Position numbers and translations under genes: made by a program. DNA of 64,000 nt from an uncultured Eremococcus sp. (GTDB lineage: Bacteria > Bacillota > Bacilli > Lactobacillales > Aerococcaceae), in the NCBI GenBank assembly GCA_943914835.1, contig CALUDO010000008.1, positions 5,008-69,007 on the forward strand. The letters run 5' to 3'. Under the pieces are notes generated by a model. That model was given only the letters and a program-made list of their open reading frames with translations, did not search any database and was not told the origin of the DNA. Positions 43,994 to 50,897 of the stretch are shown piece by piece. The number at the start of each line of letters is the position of its first letter. The first letter of the stretch is position 1.

Positions 43994-44692
43994 ATGCGCG
44001 TATTAGTTGTCGATGATGATAAAGAAATTGTTGAACTATTAACGATTTATCTCAAGAATGAGAATTATGAAGTTGTTGAAGCCTATGATGGACAAGCAGC
44101 CTTAGACATACTGGAAGAGGATGGCAATTTTCAATTAATTCTCTTAGATATTATGATGCCCAAGGTGACCGGTCTCCAAGTAATGGAGATCATGCATCAG
44201 AAAGGAATCACCATTCCGGTGATTATTCTGTCAGCCAAGTCATCGCCTAATGAGAAGATTATGGGCTTGATGGCTGGTGCGGACGACTATGTCAGCAAAC
44301 CCTTTGAAGCCATGGAAGTTATTGCACGAATTAAGTCCTTAATCCGTCGCCAGGAACGGACCAGTCATGGACCCGTGCTTGAAGAAAGTGCGACGATTGA
44401 TTTAGGGTCGATTATAGTGGAACGGGATTCCCATAGGGTCACTACAGGAGCAGGTAAAGAAGTTCAGTTGACCAGTTTAGAATTTGATATTCTTTATCTC
44501 TTGGCCAGTCACTTAAACCAGGTCTTCTCAGCTGATGAAATCCAGGACCAGGTATGGCCTGAGACCTCCAAGGCCTCATCTAAAACGGTCATGGTCCATG
44601 TCAGTCACTTGCGTGACAAATTAACCGAAGCGACCGGTGGGGAGAAGATTATTCAAACGGTCTGGGGCGTCGGTTATAAGATTGTAGGTTAG
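43994..44692 (+). CDS. OmpR-family response regulator (VanR-like)
   Basis: 232 residues from ATG 43994 after GAGGAAG. Receiver: acidic pocket DDD (7-9), phosphorylation site Asp52 in ILLDIMMP, conserved Lys in YVSKPFEAMEV. C-terminal winged helix: VQLTSLEFDILYLLASHLNQVFS and TVMVHVSHLRDKL, ending VWGVGYKIV. Closest in character to VanR/PhoP-type regulators. The cognate kinase follows after 3 bases. Repeats TTAAGAA upstream of the nearby surface protein genes are candidate target sites. Nothing here shows glycopeptide resistance; no vanHAX genes are present. Confidence 0.92.
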   Translation: MRVLVVDDDKEIVELLTIYLKNENYEVVEAYDGQAALDILEEDGNFQLILLDIMMPKVTGLQVMEIMHQKGITIPVIILSAKSSPNEKIMGLMAGADDYVSKPFEAMEVIARIKSLIRRQERTSHGPVLEESATIDLGSIIVERDSHRVTTGAGKEVQLTSLEFDILYLLASHLNQVFSADEIQDQVWPETSKASSKTVMVHVSHLRDKLTEATGGEKIIQTVWGVGYKIVG

Positions 44693-44695
44693 ACC

Positions 44696-45883
44696 ATGAA
44701 AGCAGATTTGAATTTGACGACCACTGAGAAGCAGCAGGTAATCTTGCATGGTATTTTGAAGGCCGGTGCCGTTTCGATTGCTTTTCTGGTGATTACTTTT
44801 CTTTTTAGAGAGTTTCTAGCCACCCCCACCAATATTGACTGGCAGACCCATATCCGTCGGTGGGTGATTGATACCCCGGGTATGTATCGTTTTATTACGG
44901 ACTGCATCACGACGATTTATGTCTTAGTCCTGGTGGGCTATACCTATTGGTCGTCCAAGGAATATATCAATAAGAAGAAACAGGCACATATCTTTGATTG
45001 CATCAACTATATGGCTCAAGGTTATTACCATGAGCGTATTCCTGTGGACCAAGCGGGCGACTACAAGACCATTGCCATGAATATTAATCAACTGATGGAC
45101 TCGATTGAAACTTCCATCGCTGATCAGAAAGAAGCTGAGAAGACCAAGGACCAAATGGTCTCCAATGTCAGCCATGACCTTCGAACCCCCTTGACTTCGA
45201 TACTCGGCTTCTTAGAACTCCTCAAGCAGTCAGATTTGAATGAGGACCAAGCCCATCATGTATCGGTGGCCTGGGATAAGGCCAAACGGATGGAAGTCAT
45301 GGTCAATGACTTCTTCGAGTACAGTCAGACCCAGAAGACCACCAGCCAAGTCAACCAGCAAGACCTGCCAGTGGCTGCCTTCTTAGAGCAAGTCCTAGCA
45401 GAGTTTGACCTTCAGGCTAATGAACTGGGAATAGACTTATCCTCAAATGTTGTGCCAGAAGATCTGATAGGTCATTTTGATCCAGATAAGCTGGCCCGAG
45501 TCTTTGGTAATTTGATTGGCAATGCCCTCAAATATGGGCAGGGAGCCAGTCGGATTCAAGTATCCTGTCGTCAGGTCAGCCATCAAGACTATATCAAAAC
45601 CACTGGTCATCCTTTAAACTCTAAGCTTCGCCGCAAGACCAACCATACTCGAACCTGGCTGACCTTTGAAGTTCGTAATAATGGCGAATTAATCCCAGAA
45701 GATGAATTGGAACAAATCTTTGAACGGTCTTACCGCCGGGATGCCTCACGCAACCATGATATACCAGGGTCCGGTCTCGGCTTATCCATTGTAGAGAATC
45801 TGGTTCATCTCCATAATGGTCAGACTTACGCCAGTATTGACGGATCGGACCTGGTCTTCCATGTGGACATTCCTCAGGGATAA
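44696..45883 (+). CDS. Sensor histidine kinase (VanS-like)
   Basis: 395 residues. Two membrane helices (about 20-38 and 68-85) enclose a small extracellular loop of about 30 residues, then a linker (HAMP-like), HisKA with His160 in SNVSHDLRTPLTSILG, and HATPase with NLIGNALKYG (N box), FERSYRRD (F box) and GSGLGLSIV (G box). An insert around HPLNSKLRRKTNHTRTW in the ATPase domain is unusual. The short loop argues for sensing within or next to the membrane, such as wall or antibiotic stress (inference). Confidence 0.92.
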   Translation: MKADLNLTTTEKQQVILHGILKAGAVSIAFLVITFLFREFLATPTNIDWQTHIRRWVIDTPGMYRFITDCITTIYVLVLVGYTYWSSKEYINKKKQAHIFDCINYMAQGYYHERIPVDQAGDYKTIAMNINQLMDSIETSIADQKEAEKTKDQMVSNVSHDLRTPLTSILGFLELLKQSDLNEDQAHHVSVAWDKAKRMEVMVNDFFEYSQTQKTTSQVNQQDLPVAAFLEQVLAEFDLQANELGIDLSSNVVPEDLIGHFDPDKLARVFGNLIGNALKYGQGASRIQVSCRQVSHQDYIKTTGHPLNSKLRRKTNHTRTWLTFEVRNNGELIPEDELEQIFERSYRRDASRNHDIPGSGLGLSIVENLVHLHNGQTYASIDGSDLVFHVDIPQG

Positions 45884-46109
45884 AAACATAATTTTACAAA
45901 TATTACATCTGTGTTATCTAAATGAAATTTAAAATTTCTTAAGAATTCCTTTACTTTGGTTTAGAAATAGGATATATTTATAGACGTCGAAAGGCTTATG
46001 AGATTCACTATATTCAAGAATGACAACAAACGGTTAGTTTATTCTTAGGATATTAAGACTTTATTGAGTCTAGTAAGACACATTAAATCATTAGAAGGAG
46101 ATTCTATCT
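45884..46109 (+). promoter_or_regulatory. Promoter region of the first LPXTG gene with TTAAGAA-type repeats
   Basis: TTTAAAA (from 45928) and the palindrome TTCTTAAGAA (45936-45945) lie about 11 bp upstream of a weak promoter TTGGTT (45956-45961)-17-TATAGA (45979-45984). A long leader of about 120 nt follows, ending in AGAAGGAGA. The same palindrome stands before the next two genes, implying shared control. Confidence 0.55.
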
Positions 46110-47264
46110 ATGAAGAAATCACTCGTTAAATTAGTCGCTGTTTCAGCAACAGCTATGTCACTTGCAGCTGTAGTTGCACCTGTATCTGCTCAAGAACAAG
46201 ATGTTAACTCTCCACTTTTCCATGACGAAGATAGTGCTAAAGGTTGGGTTAAACTTAACCAAAACGAAGGAGAAACTTTATCAGTTGAAAAACAAGGCGA
46301 TAAATTTATCGTTGTTGATGAAGCAGCTCCTGCAGCAGCACCTCAAGATGCTCAAGAATTTGGTAACCCAGACAAAGATGGTAACCCAGCACCTAAAGAA
46401 GAAAACTACGACTTAGACCCATCTGAAGATCCATTCGGAACTGAAGATAAAGTTGAAGAAGATGCTCAACAAAATGCTTTCGAAAACGTTGACCGTCACT
46501 TCGCTACATTAGCAGAAGCTGTTGAAGCTTATCCAAACAGCCACGTAATGTACGATGCTGAATCTGATGACTACGTAGTTTACACTGATCACCAAGGTCA
46601 AAAAGCTTACGCTTTCGGATCAGTTCAAGATGCAGTGAATGCATTCCCTAACTTGAGCCCTGAATATGTAGACGGTAAATACATGGTTTACACTGACCAA
46701 GCACCACGTTTACAATATGCTTTCGCAACTGAACAAGAAGCATACGAAACTTTCGGTTTCGATGCTAACCCAATGTACGATGAAGCATCAGGTCAATACT
46801 TAGTGTACACTAACAAATTACCTAAGTTAGTTTACTCATTCAACACTTACGAAGAAGCTATGGATGCCTTCCCAGGATCTTACCCATTATTCCAAGATGG
46901 TAAATACTTCGTATTCACTACCTTCGAAAAGAGAGCTGGAACTGCAGGAACTGTTGAAAATGAAGTAAATCCTTCATTACAAGACGATGATTTCGCTGAA
47001 AACCAAAAAGAAGAATCGGCTGAAGAAGCAGATTCTGAAGCAGCTGAAGAAGCAACTGATTCAGAAGAAGCTAAAGAAGCTGACAAATCAGTAGAAAAAG
47101 AAGAAGCAAAAGAAGCAGCTGAAGAAGCTGATTCTAAAGAAACTGATGGTGAAGAATTACCAGAAACTGGTGAAGCTTCTAACGCAGCTATCTTCTCAGC
47201 AGCTGTATTATCAGTATTAGCTGGATTAGGACTTGTAGCTCCTAAATTCAACAAAGAAAACTAA
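46110..47264 (+). CDS. LPXTG-anchored repeat surface protein (paralogue A)
   Basis: 384 residues. Signal peptide MKKSLVKLVAVSATAMSLAA with cleavage near VSA-QEQ. Four copies of a roughly 36-residue repeat (131-168, 169-204, 205-243, 244-277) with the pattern F-x-T/S-x-x-E/D-A-x-x-x-F/Y-P ... Y-x-V-Y/F-T ... K/R-L-x-Y; a diverged copy may precede (37-70). An Ala/Glu/Asp/Ser/Lys spacer (about 295-348) spans the wall, then sortase motif LPETG (350-354), a hydrophobic helix and tail KFNKEN. Codons are of the highly expressed type. I do not recognise the repeat family. No sortase gene is nearby. Confidence 0.88.
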   Translation: MKKSLVKLVAVSATAMSLAAVVAPVSAQEQDVNSPLFHDEDSAKGWVKLNQNEGETLSVEKQGDKFIVVDEAAPAAAPQDAQEFGNPDKDGNPAPKEENYDLDPSEDPFGTEDKVEEDAQQNAFENVDRHFATLAEAVEAYPNSHVMYDAESDDYVVYTDHQGQKAYAFGSVQDAVNAFPNLSPEYVDGKYMVYTDQAPRLQYAFATEQEAYETFGFDANPMYDEASGQYLVYTNKLPKLVYSFNTYEEAMDAFPGSYPLFQDGKYFVFTTFEKRAGTAGTVENEVNPSLQDDDFAENQKEESAEEADSEAAEEATDSEEAKEADKSVEKEEAKEAAEEADSKETDGEELPETGEASNAAIFSAAVLSVLAGLGLVAPKFNKEN

Positions 47265-47284
47265 TTTAACCTAAGTGAATCCTT

Positions 47285-47312
47285 AAAGACCAGGGCAACC
47301 TGGTCTTTTTTT
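47285..47312 (+). terminator. Terminator of paralogue A
   Basis: AAAGACCAGG / CCTGGTCTTT, then TTTTT. Confidence 0.9.
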
Positions 47313-47426
47313 GTTACATAAAAATGGTGTAGCCAAAGCATGGAGACCGTGAGTAATTTCTTTACTTTTAAAAGTGTTTAAGTTATACTTCTGATTGTCG
47401 AGAAAACTTGGTAAAGGCTTTAAATG

Positions 47427-47489
47427 TTTAAGAAATTCTTAAGAAACTTTAAAATATTTCTTGCGGTTTCTAAAAGGATTTGGTATAAT
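47427..47489 (+). promoter_or_regulatory. Promoter of paralogue B with tandem TTAAGAA repeats
   Basis: TTTAAGAA (47427-47434), CTTAAGAA (47438-47445) and TTTAAAAT (47448-47455) repeat every 10-11 bp, one helical turn, directly before TTGCGG (47461-47466)-17-TGG-TATAAT (47484-47489). This is the usual geometry of OmpR/PhoB-type activator sites. Confidence 0.6.
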
Positions 47490-47558
47490 ACATTTGAAGT
47501 TAAGTTACTTAGGCTTTTCTTAAGACAAATAAGTTCAAAAAAAGAAAGAGGTATAACT

Positions 47559-48710
47559 ATGAAAAAATCATTAGTTAAAATCGTTGCAACTTCTGCTGTT
47601 GCTCTAACTCTTGCAGGTGCTTCTTCTGTATTCGCTGCACCAGCTAACGTTGACGTTAATGCTCCTGTGTTCCATTCAAAAGCTGACGCTGAAGCATGGG
47701 TTGCTAACAACCAAAACGAAGGAGAAACTTTAGCAGTTAAACCAGGTGTAGGTGAAGAAGAAGGTTTATTCTTTGTGGTAGATAATGCTGAACTAGTAGC
47801 ACCTGAAGATCCTCAAGAAATCGCTTCTCCAGACGAAGAAGGTAACCCAGCTCCAGTAGAAGAAAACTATGACTTAGACTCAGCTGAAGATCCATTCGGA
47901 ACTGAAGATAAAGTTGAAGAAGATGCTCAACAAAACGCCTTCGAAAATGTTGGTCGTCACTTCGCTACTTTAGAAGAAGCTGTTGAAGCATACCCAGATA
48001 ACCACATCATGTATGATGAAGAAACTGGTGACTACGTAGCCTTCACTGACCACCAAGGTCAAAAAGCTTACGCTTTCGGATCAGTTCAAGATGCAGTAAA
48101 CGCATTCCCTAACTTGAGCCCTGAATATGTAGACGGTAAATACATGGTTTACACTGACCAAGCACCACGTTTACAATATGCTTTCGCAACTGAACAAGAA
48201 GCATACGAAACTTTCGGTTTCGATGCTAACCCAATGTATGATGCAGCTTCAGGTAAATACTTAGTATACACTAACAAATTACCTAAGTTAGTTTACTCAT
48301 TCAACTCATATGAAGAAGCTATGGCTGCCTTCCCAGGATCTTACCCAATGTTCCAAGACGGTAAATACTATGTATTCACTACTTATGAAGCAATCGCTGG
48401 AACTGTAAGTCCTGAAAACATCGAAAACCCAGTTGAAGGTGAATTACAAGACGACGAATTCGCTGAAAACCAAAAAGAATCTAAAGAAGAAGCTGCAGAA
48501 GATGCAGAAGAAGCAACTGATTCTGAAGATGCTGACAAATCAGTAGAAAAAGAAGAAGCTAAGAAAGAAGATGCTAAAAAAGCTGACTCTAAAAAAGAAG
48601 AATTACCAGAAACTGGTGAAGCTTCTAACGCTGCTATCTTCTCAGCTGCTGCATTATCAGTATTAGCTGGATTAGGACTAGTTGCTCCTAAATTCAACAA
48701 AGAAAACTAA
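47559..48710 (+). CDS. LPXTG-anchored repeat surface protein (paralogue B)
   Basis: 383 residues from ATG 47559 after AAAGAGG; an earlier in-frame ATG at 47424 lies in the promoter. Same build as paralogue A: signal peptide MKKSLVKIVATSAVALTLAG ending SVFAAPA, the acidic block NYDLDSAEDPFGTEDKVEED, four 36-residue repeats, an Asp/Glu/Lys/Ala spacer, LPETGEASNAAIF and tail KFNKEN. 137 bp (48102-48238) are identical to 46641-46777, including every synonymous site, while the N-terminal and spacer parts differ, which points to gene conversion or a very recent duplication. Confidence 0.88.
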   Translation: MKKSLVKIVATSAVALTLAGASSVFAAPANVDVNAPVFHSKADAEAWVANNQNEGETLAVKPGVGEEEGLFFVVDNAELVAPEDPQEIASPDEEGNPAPVEENYDLDSAEDPFGTEDKVEEDAQQNAFENVGRHFATLEEAVEAYPDNHIMYDEETGDYVAFTDHQGQKAYAFGSVQDAVNAFPNLSPEYVDGKYMVYTDQAPRLQYAFATEQEAYETFGFDANPMYDAASGKYLVYTNKLPKLVYSFNSYEEAMAAFPGSYPMFQDGKYYVFTTYEAIAGTVSPENIENPVEGELQDDEFAENQKESKEEAAEDAEEATDSEDADKSVEKEEAKKEDAKKADSKKEELPETGEASNAAIFSAAALSVLAGLGLVAPKFNKEN

Positions 48711-48731
48711 TTTTTCTTAAGTGAATTATTT

Positions 48732-48758
48732 AAGACCAGGATGTCCTGGTCTTTTTTT
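48732..48758 (+). terminator. Terminator of paralogue B
   Basis: AAGACCAGG / CCTGGTCTT, then TTTTT. Nearly the same stem as after paralogue A. Confidence 0.9.
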
Positions 48759-48790
48759 ATGGGAATTTTTTGTAAAGGTCTTAAGTATCT

Positions 48791-48854
48791 ATTGCTTTCC
48801 TAGCAGGATATTATTATATTTGAATGGGTAAAGCAATTACCTAATTCTTAAGAA
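48791..48854 (+). promoter_or_regulatory. Promoter of the small XRE regulator, flanked by an inverted repeat and a TTCTTAAGAA site
   Basis: TTGCTT (48792-48797), a 17-bp spacer and TATATT (48815-48820). ATTGCTTT (48791-48798) and AAAGCAAT (48830-48837) form an inverted repeat spanning the promoter. TTCTTAAGAA (48845-48854) sits just before the ribosome site GAGGTG. Confidence 0.55.
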
Positions 48855-48865
48855 CGAGGTGTTGA

Positions 48866-49108
48866 ATGTTAGATAGACAATTGTTAAGTGACCACATTCT
48901 AGAAAAGTATGAATCCTATAATCGTTTCTCTCGCGCGATTGGCTATAATCCTAAAACTATTCGAAATATTCTCAAAGACCGATCAAATCCTTCCTTTGCT
49001 ACGATATGCCAGATGAGCCAAGCCTTGTCTTTGACCCAGGATGACTATATTGCTATCTTTGCTAGCGACCTCTTTGAATCTAATCAAAAACATACTTTAG
49101 AGGGGTAG
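48866..49108 (+). CDS. Small XRE-type helix-turn-helix protein
   Basis: 80 residues. The first 65 form a Cro/C1-type HTH: NRFSRAIGYNPKTIRNILKD is the two-helix reading unit and PSFATICQMSQALSLTQDDY the following pair. There is no sensor domain. Its 3' end overlaps the first of three tandem 22-bp repeats that run into the promoter of the next gene, so it is a natural candidate to bind them. Likely a local repressor of the sigma factor and, through it, of the lysis genes (inference). Confidence 0.8.
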   Translation: MLDRQLLSDHILEKYESYNRFSRAIGYNPKTIRNILKDRSNPSFATICQMSQALSLTQDDYIAIFASDLFESNQKHTLEG

Positions 49109-49166
49109 AAGAATCCCCCATCAGGGGTAGAAGAATCCCCCATCAGGGGTAGTATAATCCCCTATT
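49101..49166 (+). repeat. Three tandem 22-bp repeats overlapping the sigma-factor promoter
   Basis: Units at 49101-49122, 49123-49144 (identical, 22 of 22) and 49145-49166 (18 of 22). Each has the half-palindrome AGGGGT...ATCCCC. Unit 1 covers the XRE stop codon; in unit 3 two changes create TATAAT (49153-49158). A 22-bp period is close to two helical turns, so bound proteins would lie on one face. There is no -35 consensus. They look like an operator array; there are no spacers, so this is not CRISPR. Confidence 0.85.
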
Positions 49167-49173
49167 CAAGTCC

Positions 49174-49243
49174 AGCTCCTTGGTTTATATTATTTATGGG
49201 AACCGGTTCTCCCTAGAATATATAAAATAAAGGAGCTTTTTTT
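49174..49243 (+). promoter_or_regulatory. Leader hairpin that would mask the sigma-factor ribosome site
   Basis: AGCTCCTT (49174-49181) is exactly complementary to AAGGAGCT (49230-49237), which contains the ribosome site AAGGAG, and TTTTTTT follows (49237-49243). The leader could fold as a terminator or as a blocked ribosome site. GAACCGGTTC (about 49200-49209) may form a small hairpin in the loop. Confidence 0.6.
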
Positions 49244-49244
49244 C

Positions 49245-49772
49245 ATGGTGAAAGAAGAATATGATAACCAATTATTAATAGACTATGCCCCCTTATTGCA
49301 TCGAACTCTCCACCGGGCTGGGGTTTCACCCCGTCATCCTTCTTATGATGACTATTACCAAGAATTGTCCCTCAAGCTCCTTGATCTCAAGCAAAAGTTT
49401 GAAGGAGACCCTCTGGGATTGGATAGGTATTCCTTTGTGGCTTATGCCGGACGGGGCTTGTCCTGGTACCTCTTGGATCTCTTTGGAAGAGACCGATCAC
49501 CGGAGGAAGTTACCGATACAATAGAGGATCTCTTAGAGCCTCAAGCAAGTCCCCTAGCGGCTATGGACAGTCATATGACCCTAATGGTCTTTCATGCTAA
49601 GGCCCGCCAAGTCCTGGATGATGATGATTACCAGCTCTTTCTATATCTTAAGGAGGGAGCATCCTCCATGTCCAAGTTGGCCCAAGAACTACAGATTAGC
49701 CGCCAGGCCCTCTATAAACGTCGGGACCGGTTAAAGAAGAAATTACAAGACTTTAAATATTTAATTGATTAG
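49245..49772 (+). CDS. Small sigma-70-like factor (ComX/SigH-like)
   Basis: 175 residues. The N-terminal half resembles region 2 (HPSYDDYYQELSLKLLDLKQKFEGDPLGLDRYSFVAYAGRGLSWYLLDLFGRDRS), with the acidic-aromatic core and a basic/aromatic DNA-facing helix. The C-terminal part is region 4 (DYQLFLYLKEGASSMSKLAQELQISRQALYKRRDRLKKKL). Regions 1 and 3 are missing, as in ComX. It is different from the sigH-locus factor at 34.9 kb. It heads DUF1659, DUF2922, holin and endolysin genes, so it may direct their transcription. ATG 49245 with AAGGAG nine bases away, inside a possible hairpin. Confidence 0.78.
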   Translation: MVKEEYDNQLLIDYAPLLHRTLHRAGVSPRHPSYDDYYQELSLKLLDLKQKFEGDPLGLDRYSFVAYAGRGLSWYLLDLFGRDRSPEEVTDTIEDLLEPQASPLAAMDSHMTLMVFHAKARQVLDDDDYQLFLYLKEGASSMSKLAQELQISRQALYKRRDRLKKKLQDFKYLID

Positions 49773-49806
49773 GTTGACACTTCACAGATATTCTTCTTGT
49801 TTAAGG

Positions 49807-49824
49807 TGTAAGCATGAGCTTACA
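49807..49824 (+). promoter_or_regulatory. Inverted repeat before the DUF1659 gene
   Basis: TGTAAGC (49807-49813), ATGA, GCTTACA (49818-49824) lies between sigma and DUF1659. TTGACA at 49773-49778 stands upstream without a sigma-A -10 at 17 bp, so a promoter read by the alternative sigma is possible. Confidence 0.4.
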
Positions 49825-49848
49825 AGAAATAAATAAGGAGGAAACGCT

Positions 49849-50049
49849 ATGGCAAAGGTATTTGTATCTGGTAAATTGCAGTATGGAGCGACAGACCCTA
49901 TCACAGAGAAGGTACAAACAACGATTCTCAATCATGTCGTTGAAGGGGCTGATTCGGAATCGGTCTTGAAGGTTCGTGATGCCTTGAACCTACTTCAGGC
50001 AAACACTATTGAAAGCAGCCGCATGGTCGCTACTTACGAATTCGACTAG
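49849..50049 (+). CDS. DUF1659-like small protein
   Basis: 66 residues: MAKVFVSGKLQYGATDPITE, ending QANTIESSRMVATYEFD. The length and the layout (short strand, charged linker, then a helix with ALNLLQ before a final strand) fit DUF1659. AAGGAGG precedes the ATG. It pairs with the DUF2922 gene 14 bases downstream, an association I know from other Firmicutes. Function unknown. Confidence 0.7.
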   Translation: MAKVFVSGKLQYGATDPITEKVQTTILNHVVEGADSESVLKVRDALNLLQANTIESSRMVATYEFD

Positions 50050-50063
50050 GATAGGAGGAAATA

Positions 50064-50294
50064 TTGATGGAGAAGAAAGTATTTGAACTTAACTTTAAAT
50101 CCCTACTCGGCAAGAACAAGAAGATAACCCTAGCGAATCCTAAGGATGATATTAATGAAGAACAGGCTCTGACAGCCTTAAATAGTCTGGTGGATACGGA
50201 TATTTTCCAAGACCAGGACGGAGATGTGTATACTCAAGCCCTTAATGCCCGCTATGTCACTCGGACTGTAGATACTGTCTACTCGGCTGAATAG
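50064..50294 (+). CDS. DUF2922 small protein
   Basis: 76 residues: FELNFKSLLGKNKKITLANPKDDINEEQALTALNSLV, then NARYVTRTVDTVYSAE. This matches the DUF2922 pattern (strand, GKK-type turn, NPKDD, helix, then ARxVxRT). AGGAGG precedes it. Start may also be taken one codon later (ATG ATG pair nearby). Function unknown; context suggests a role before or during lysis. Confidence 0.75.
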   Translation: MMEKKVFELNFKSLLGKNKKITLANPKDDINEEQALTALNSLVDTDIFQDQDGDVYTQALNARYVTRTVDTVYSAE

Positions 50295-50322
50295 AAGTCA
50301 AAGTCTAAGTGGTTTAGGGAAG

Positions 50323-50350
50323 GCCCCGCATCAGCGGGGTCTTTCTTTAG
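50323..50350 (+). terminator. Partial terminator between DUF2922 and the lysis genes
   Basis: CCCCGC (50324-50329) / GCGGGG (50334-50339) with loop ATCA, then TCTTTCTTT. The broken T-tract predicts read-through, which could set the lysis genes below the DUF pair. Confidence 0.65.
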
Positions 50351-50362
50351 AAGGAGGCGACG

Positions 50363-50677
50363 ATGTCTATCATAGAAATCGGAGCGACGGCTTCGGCTTG
50401 TTTAGCCTGTCTGGCCCTGGTTAGTAAACTAGTGGGCTTAATTCGGGCCATTCAAAGCTTAGTGGATCGCTTGGATCGAATGCAGGCGCAAATTGAGCGA
50501 AATCAAGAAGTCAACCAAGCCCTAATTCACCGAGTGGACCACTTAGAAGACCAGGTGGTCCATTTAGATCGAAAGCTTGGGTGGTCTTGTCATCATTTAG
50601 AACTATTGAAGGGCCAGTGGCAGGTTCACAGTCATATCATAAAGGAGGGTGACGGGCATGTTTCCCATGAAGAATAG
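50363..50677 (+). CDS. XhlA-like membrane/coiled-coil protein of the lysis module
   Basis: 104 residues. One N-terminal hydrophobic segment (IEIGATASACLACLALVSKLVGLI, about 4-27) is followed by a heptad-rich helix (IQSLVDRLDRMQAQIERNQE, then QALIHRVDHLEDQVVHLDRKL). Phage XhlA/haemolysin-type proteins have a similar helix-plus-anchor layout in reverse order and cooperate with holins. AAGGAGG precedes the ATG. Its end overlaps the holin gene by 20 bases. Confidence 0.55.
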   Translation: MSIIEIGATASACLACLALVSKLVGLIRAIQSLVDRLDRMQAQIERNQEVNQALIHRVDHLEDQVVHLDRKLGWSCHHLELLKGQWQVHSHIIKEGDGHVSHEE

Positions 50678-50897
50678 CTTATACGATCGTTTGAAGTGGC
50701 TGGTTTTAGTTTTTCTCCCGGCTTTGGCAGTGCTAGTGGCTGGAATGGGTCAAGTTCTAGCTTGGAGTCAGGTGGATAGGTATGTTTCAATCATTAACTT
50801 GTGGACAGTCTTCTTAGGTGCTCTTTTACAAGTATCATCTAATCATTATCATGGAGGTGGGGGAGGTAAGTATGGTCAGCGCCCAAGTTTTGCTTAA
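50658..50897 (+). CDS. Phage-type holin (Dp-1-like family)
   Basis: 79 residues from ATG 50658, eight bases after GGAGGG. Two membrane helices: LKWLVLVFLPALAVLVAGMGQVLAW and VSIINLWTVFLGALLQVSS, with a YDRLKW start and a His/Gly-rich tail, as in the Dp-1 holin family. It would form membrane lesions that let the downstream lysin reach the wall. It overlaps the endolysin gene by 26 bases, a usual holin-lysin arrangement. Confidence 0.85.
   Translation: MFPMKNSLYDRLKWLVLVFLPALAVLVAGMGQVLAWSQVDRYVSIINLWTVFLGALLQVSSNHYHGGGGGKYGQRPSFA

Noticed and set aside
43994..45883. Vancomycin resistance operon
   Set aside because: The two-component system is VanRS-like in family only; vanH, vanA/B, vanX and similar genes are absent.
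49101..49166. CRISPR array
   Set aside because: Repeats are directly adjacent with no spacers, only 22 bp, and no cas genes are present; an operator array fits better.
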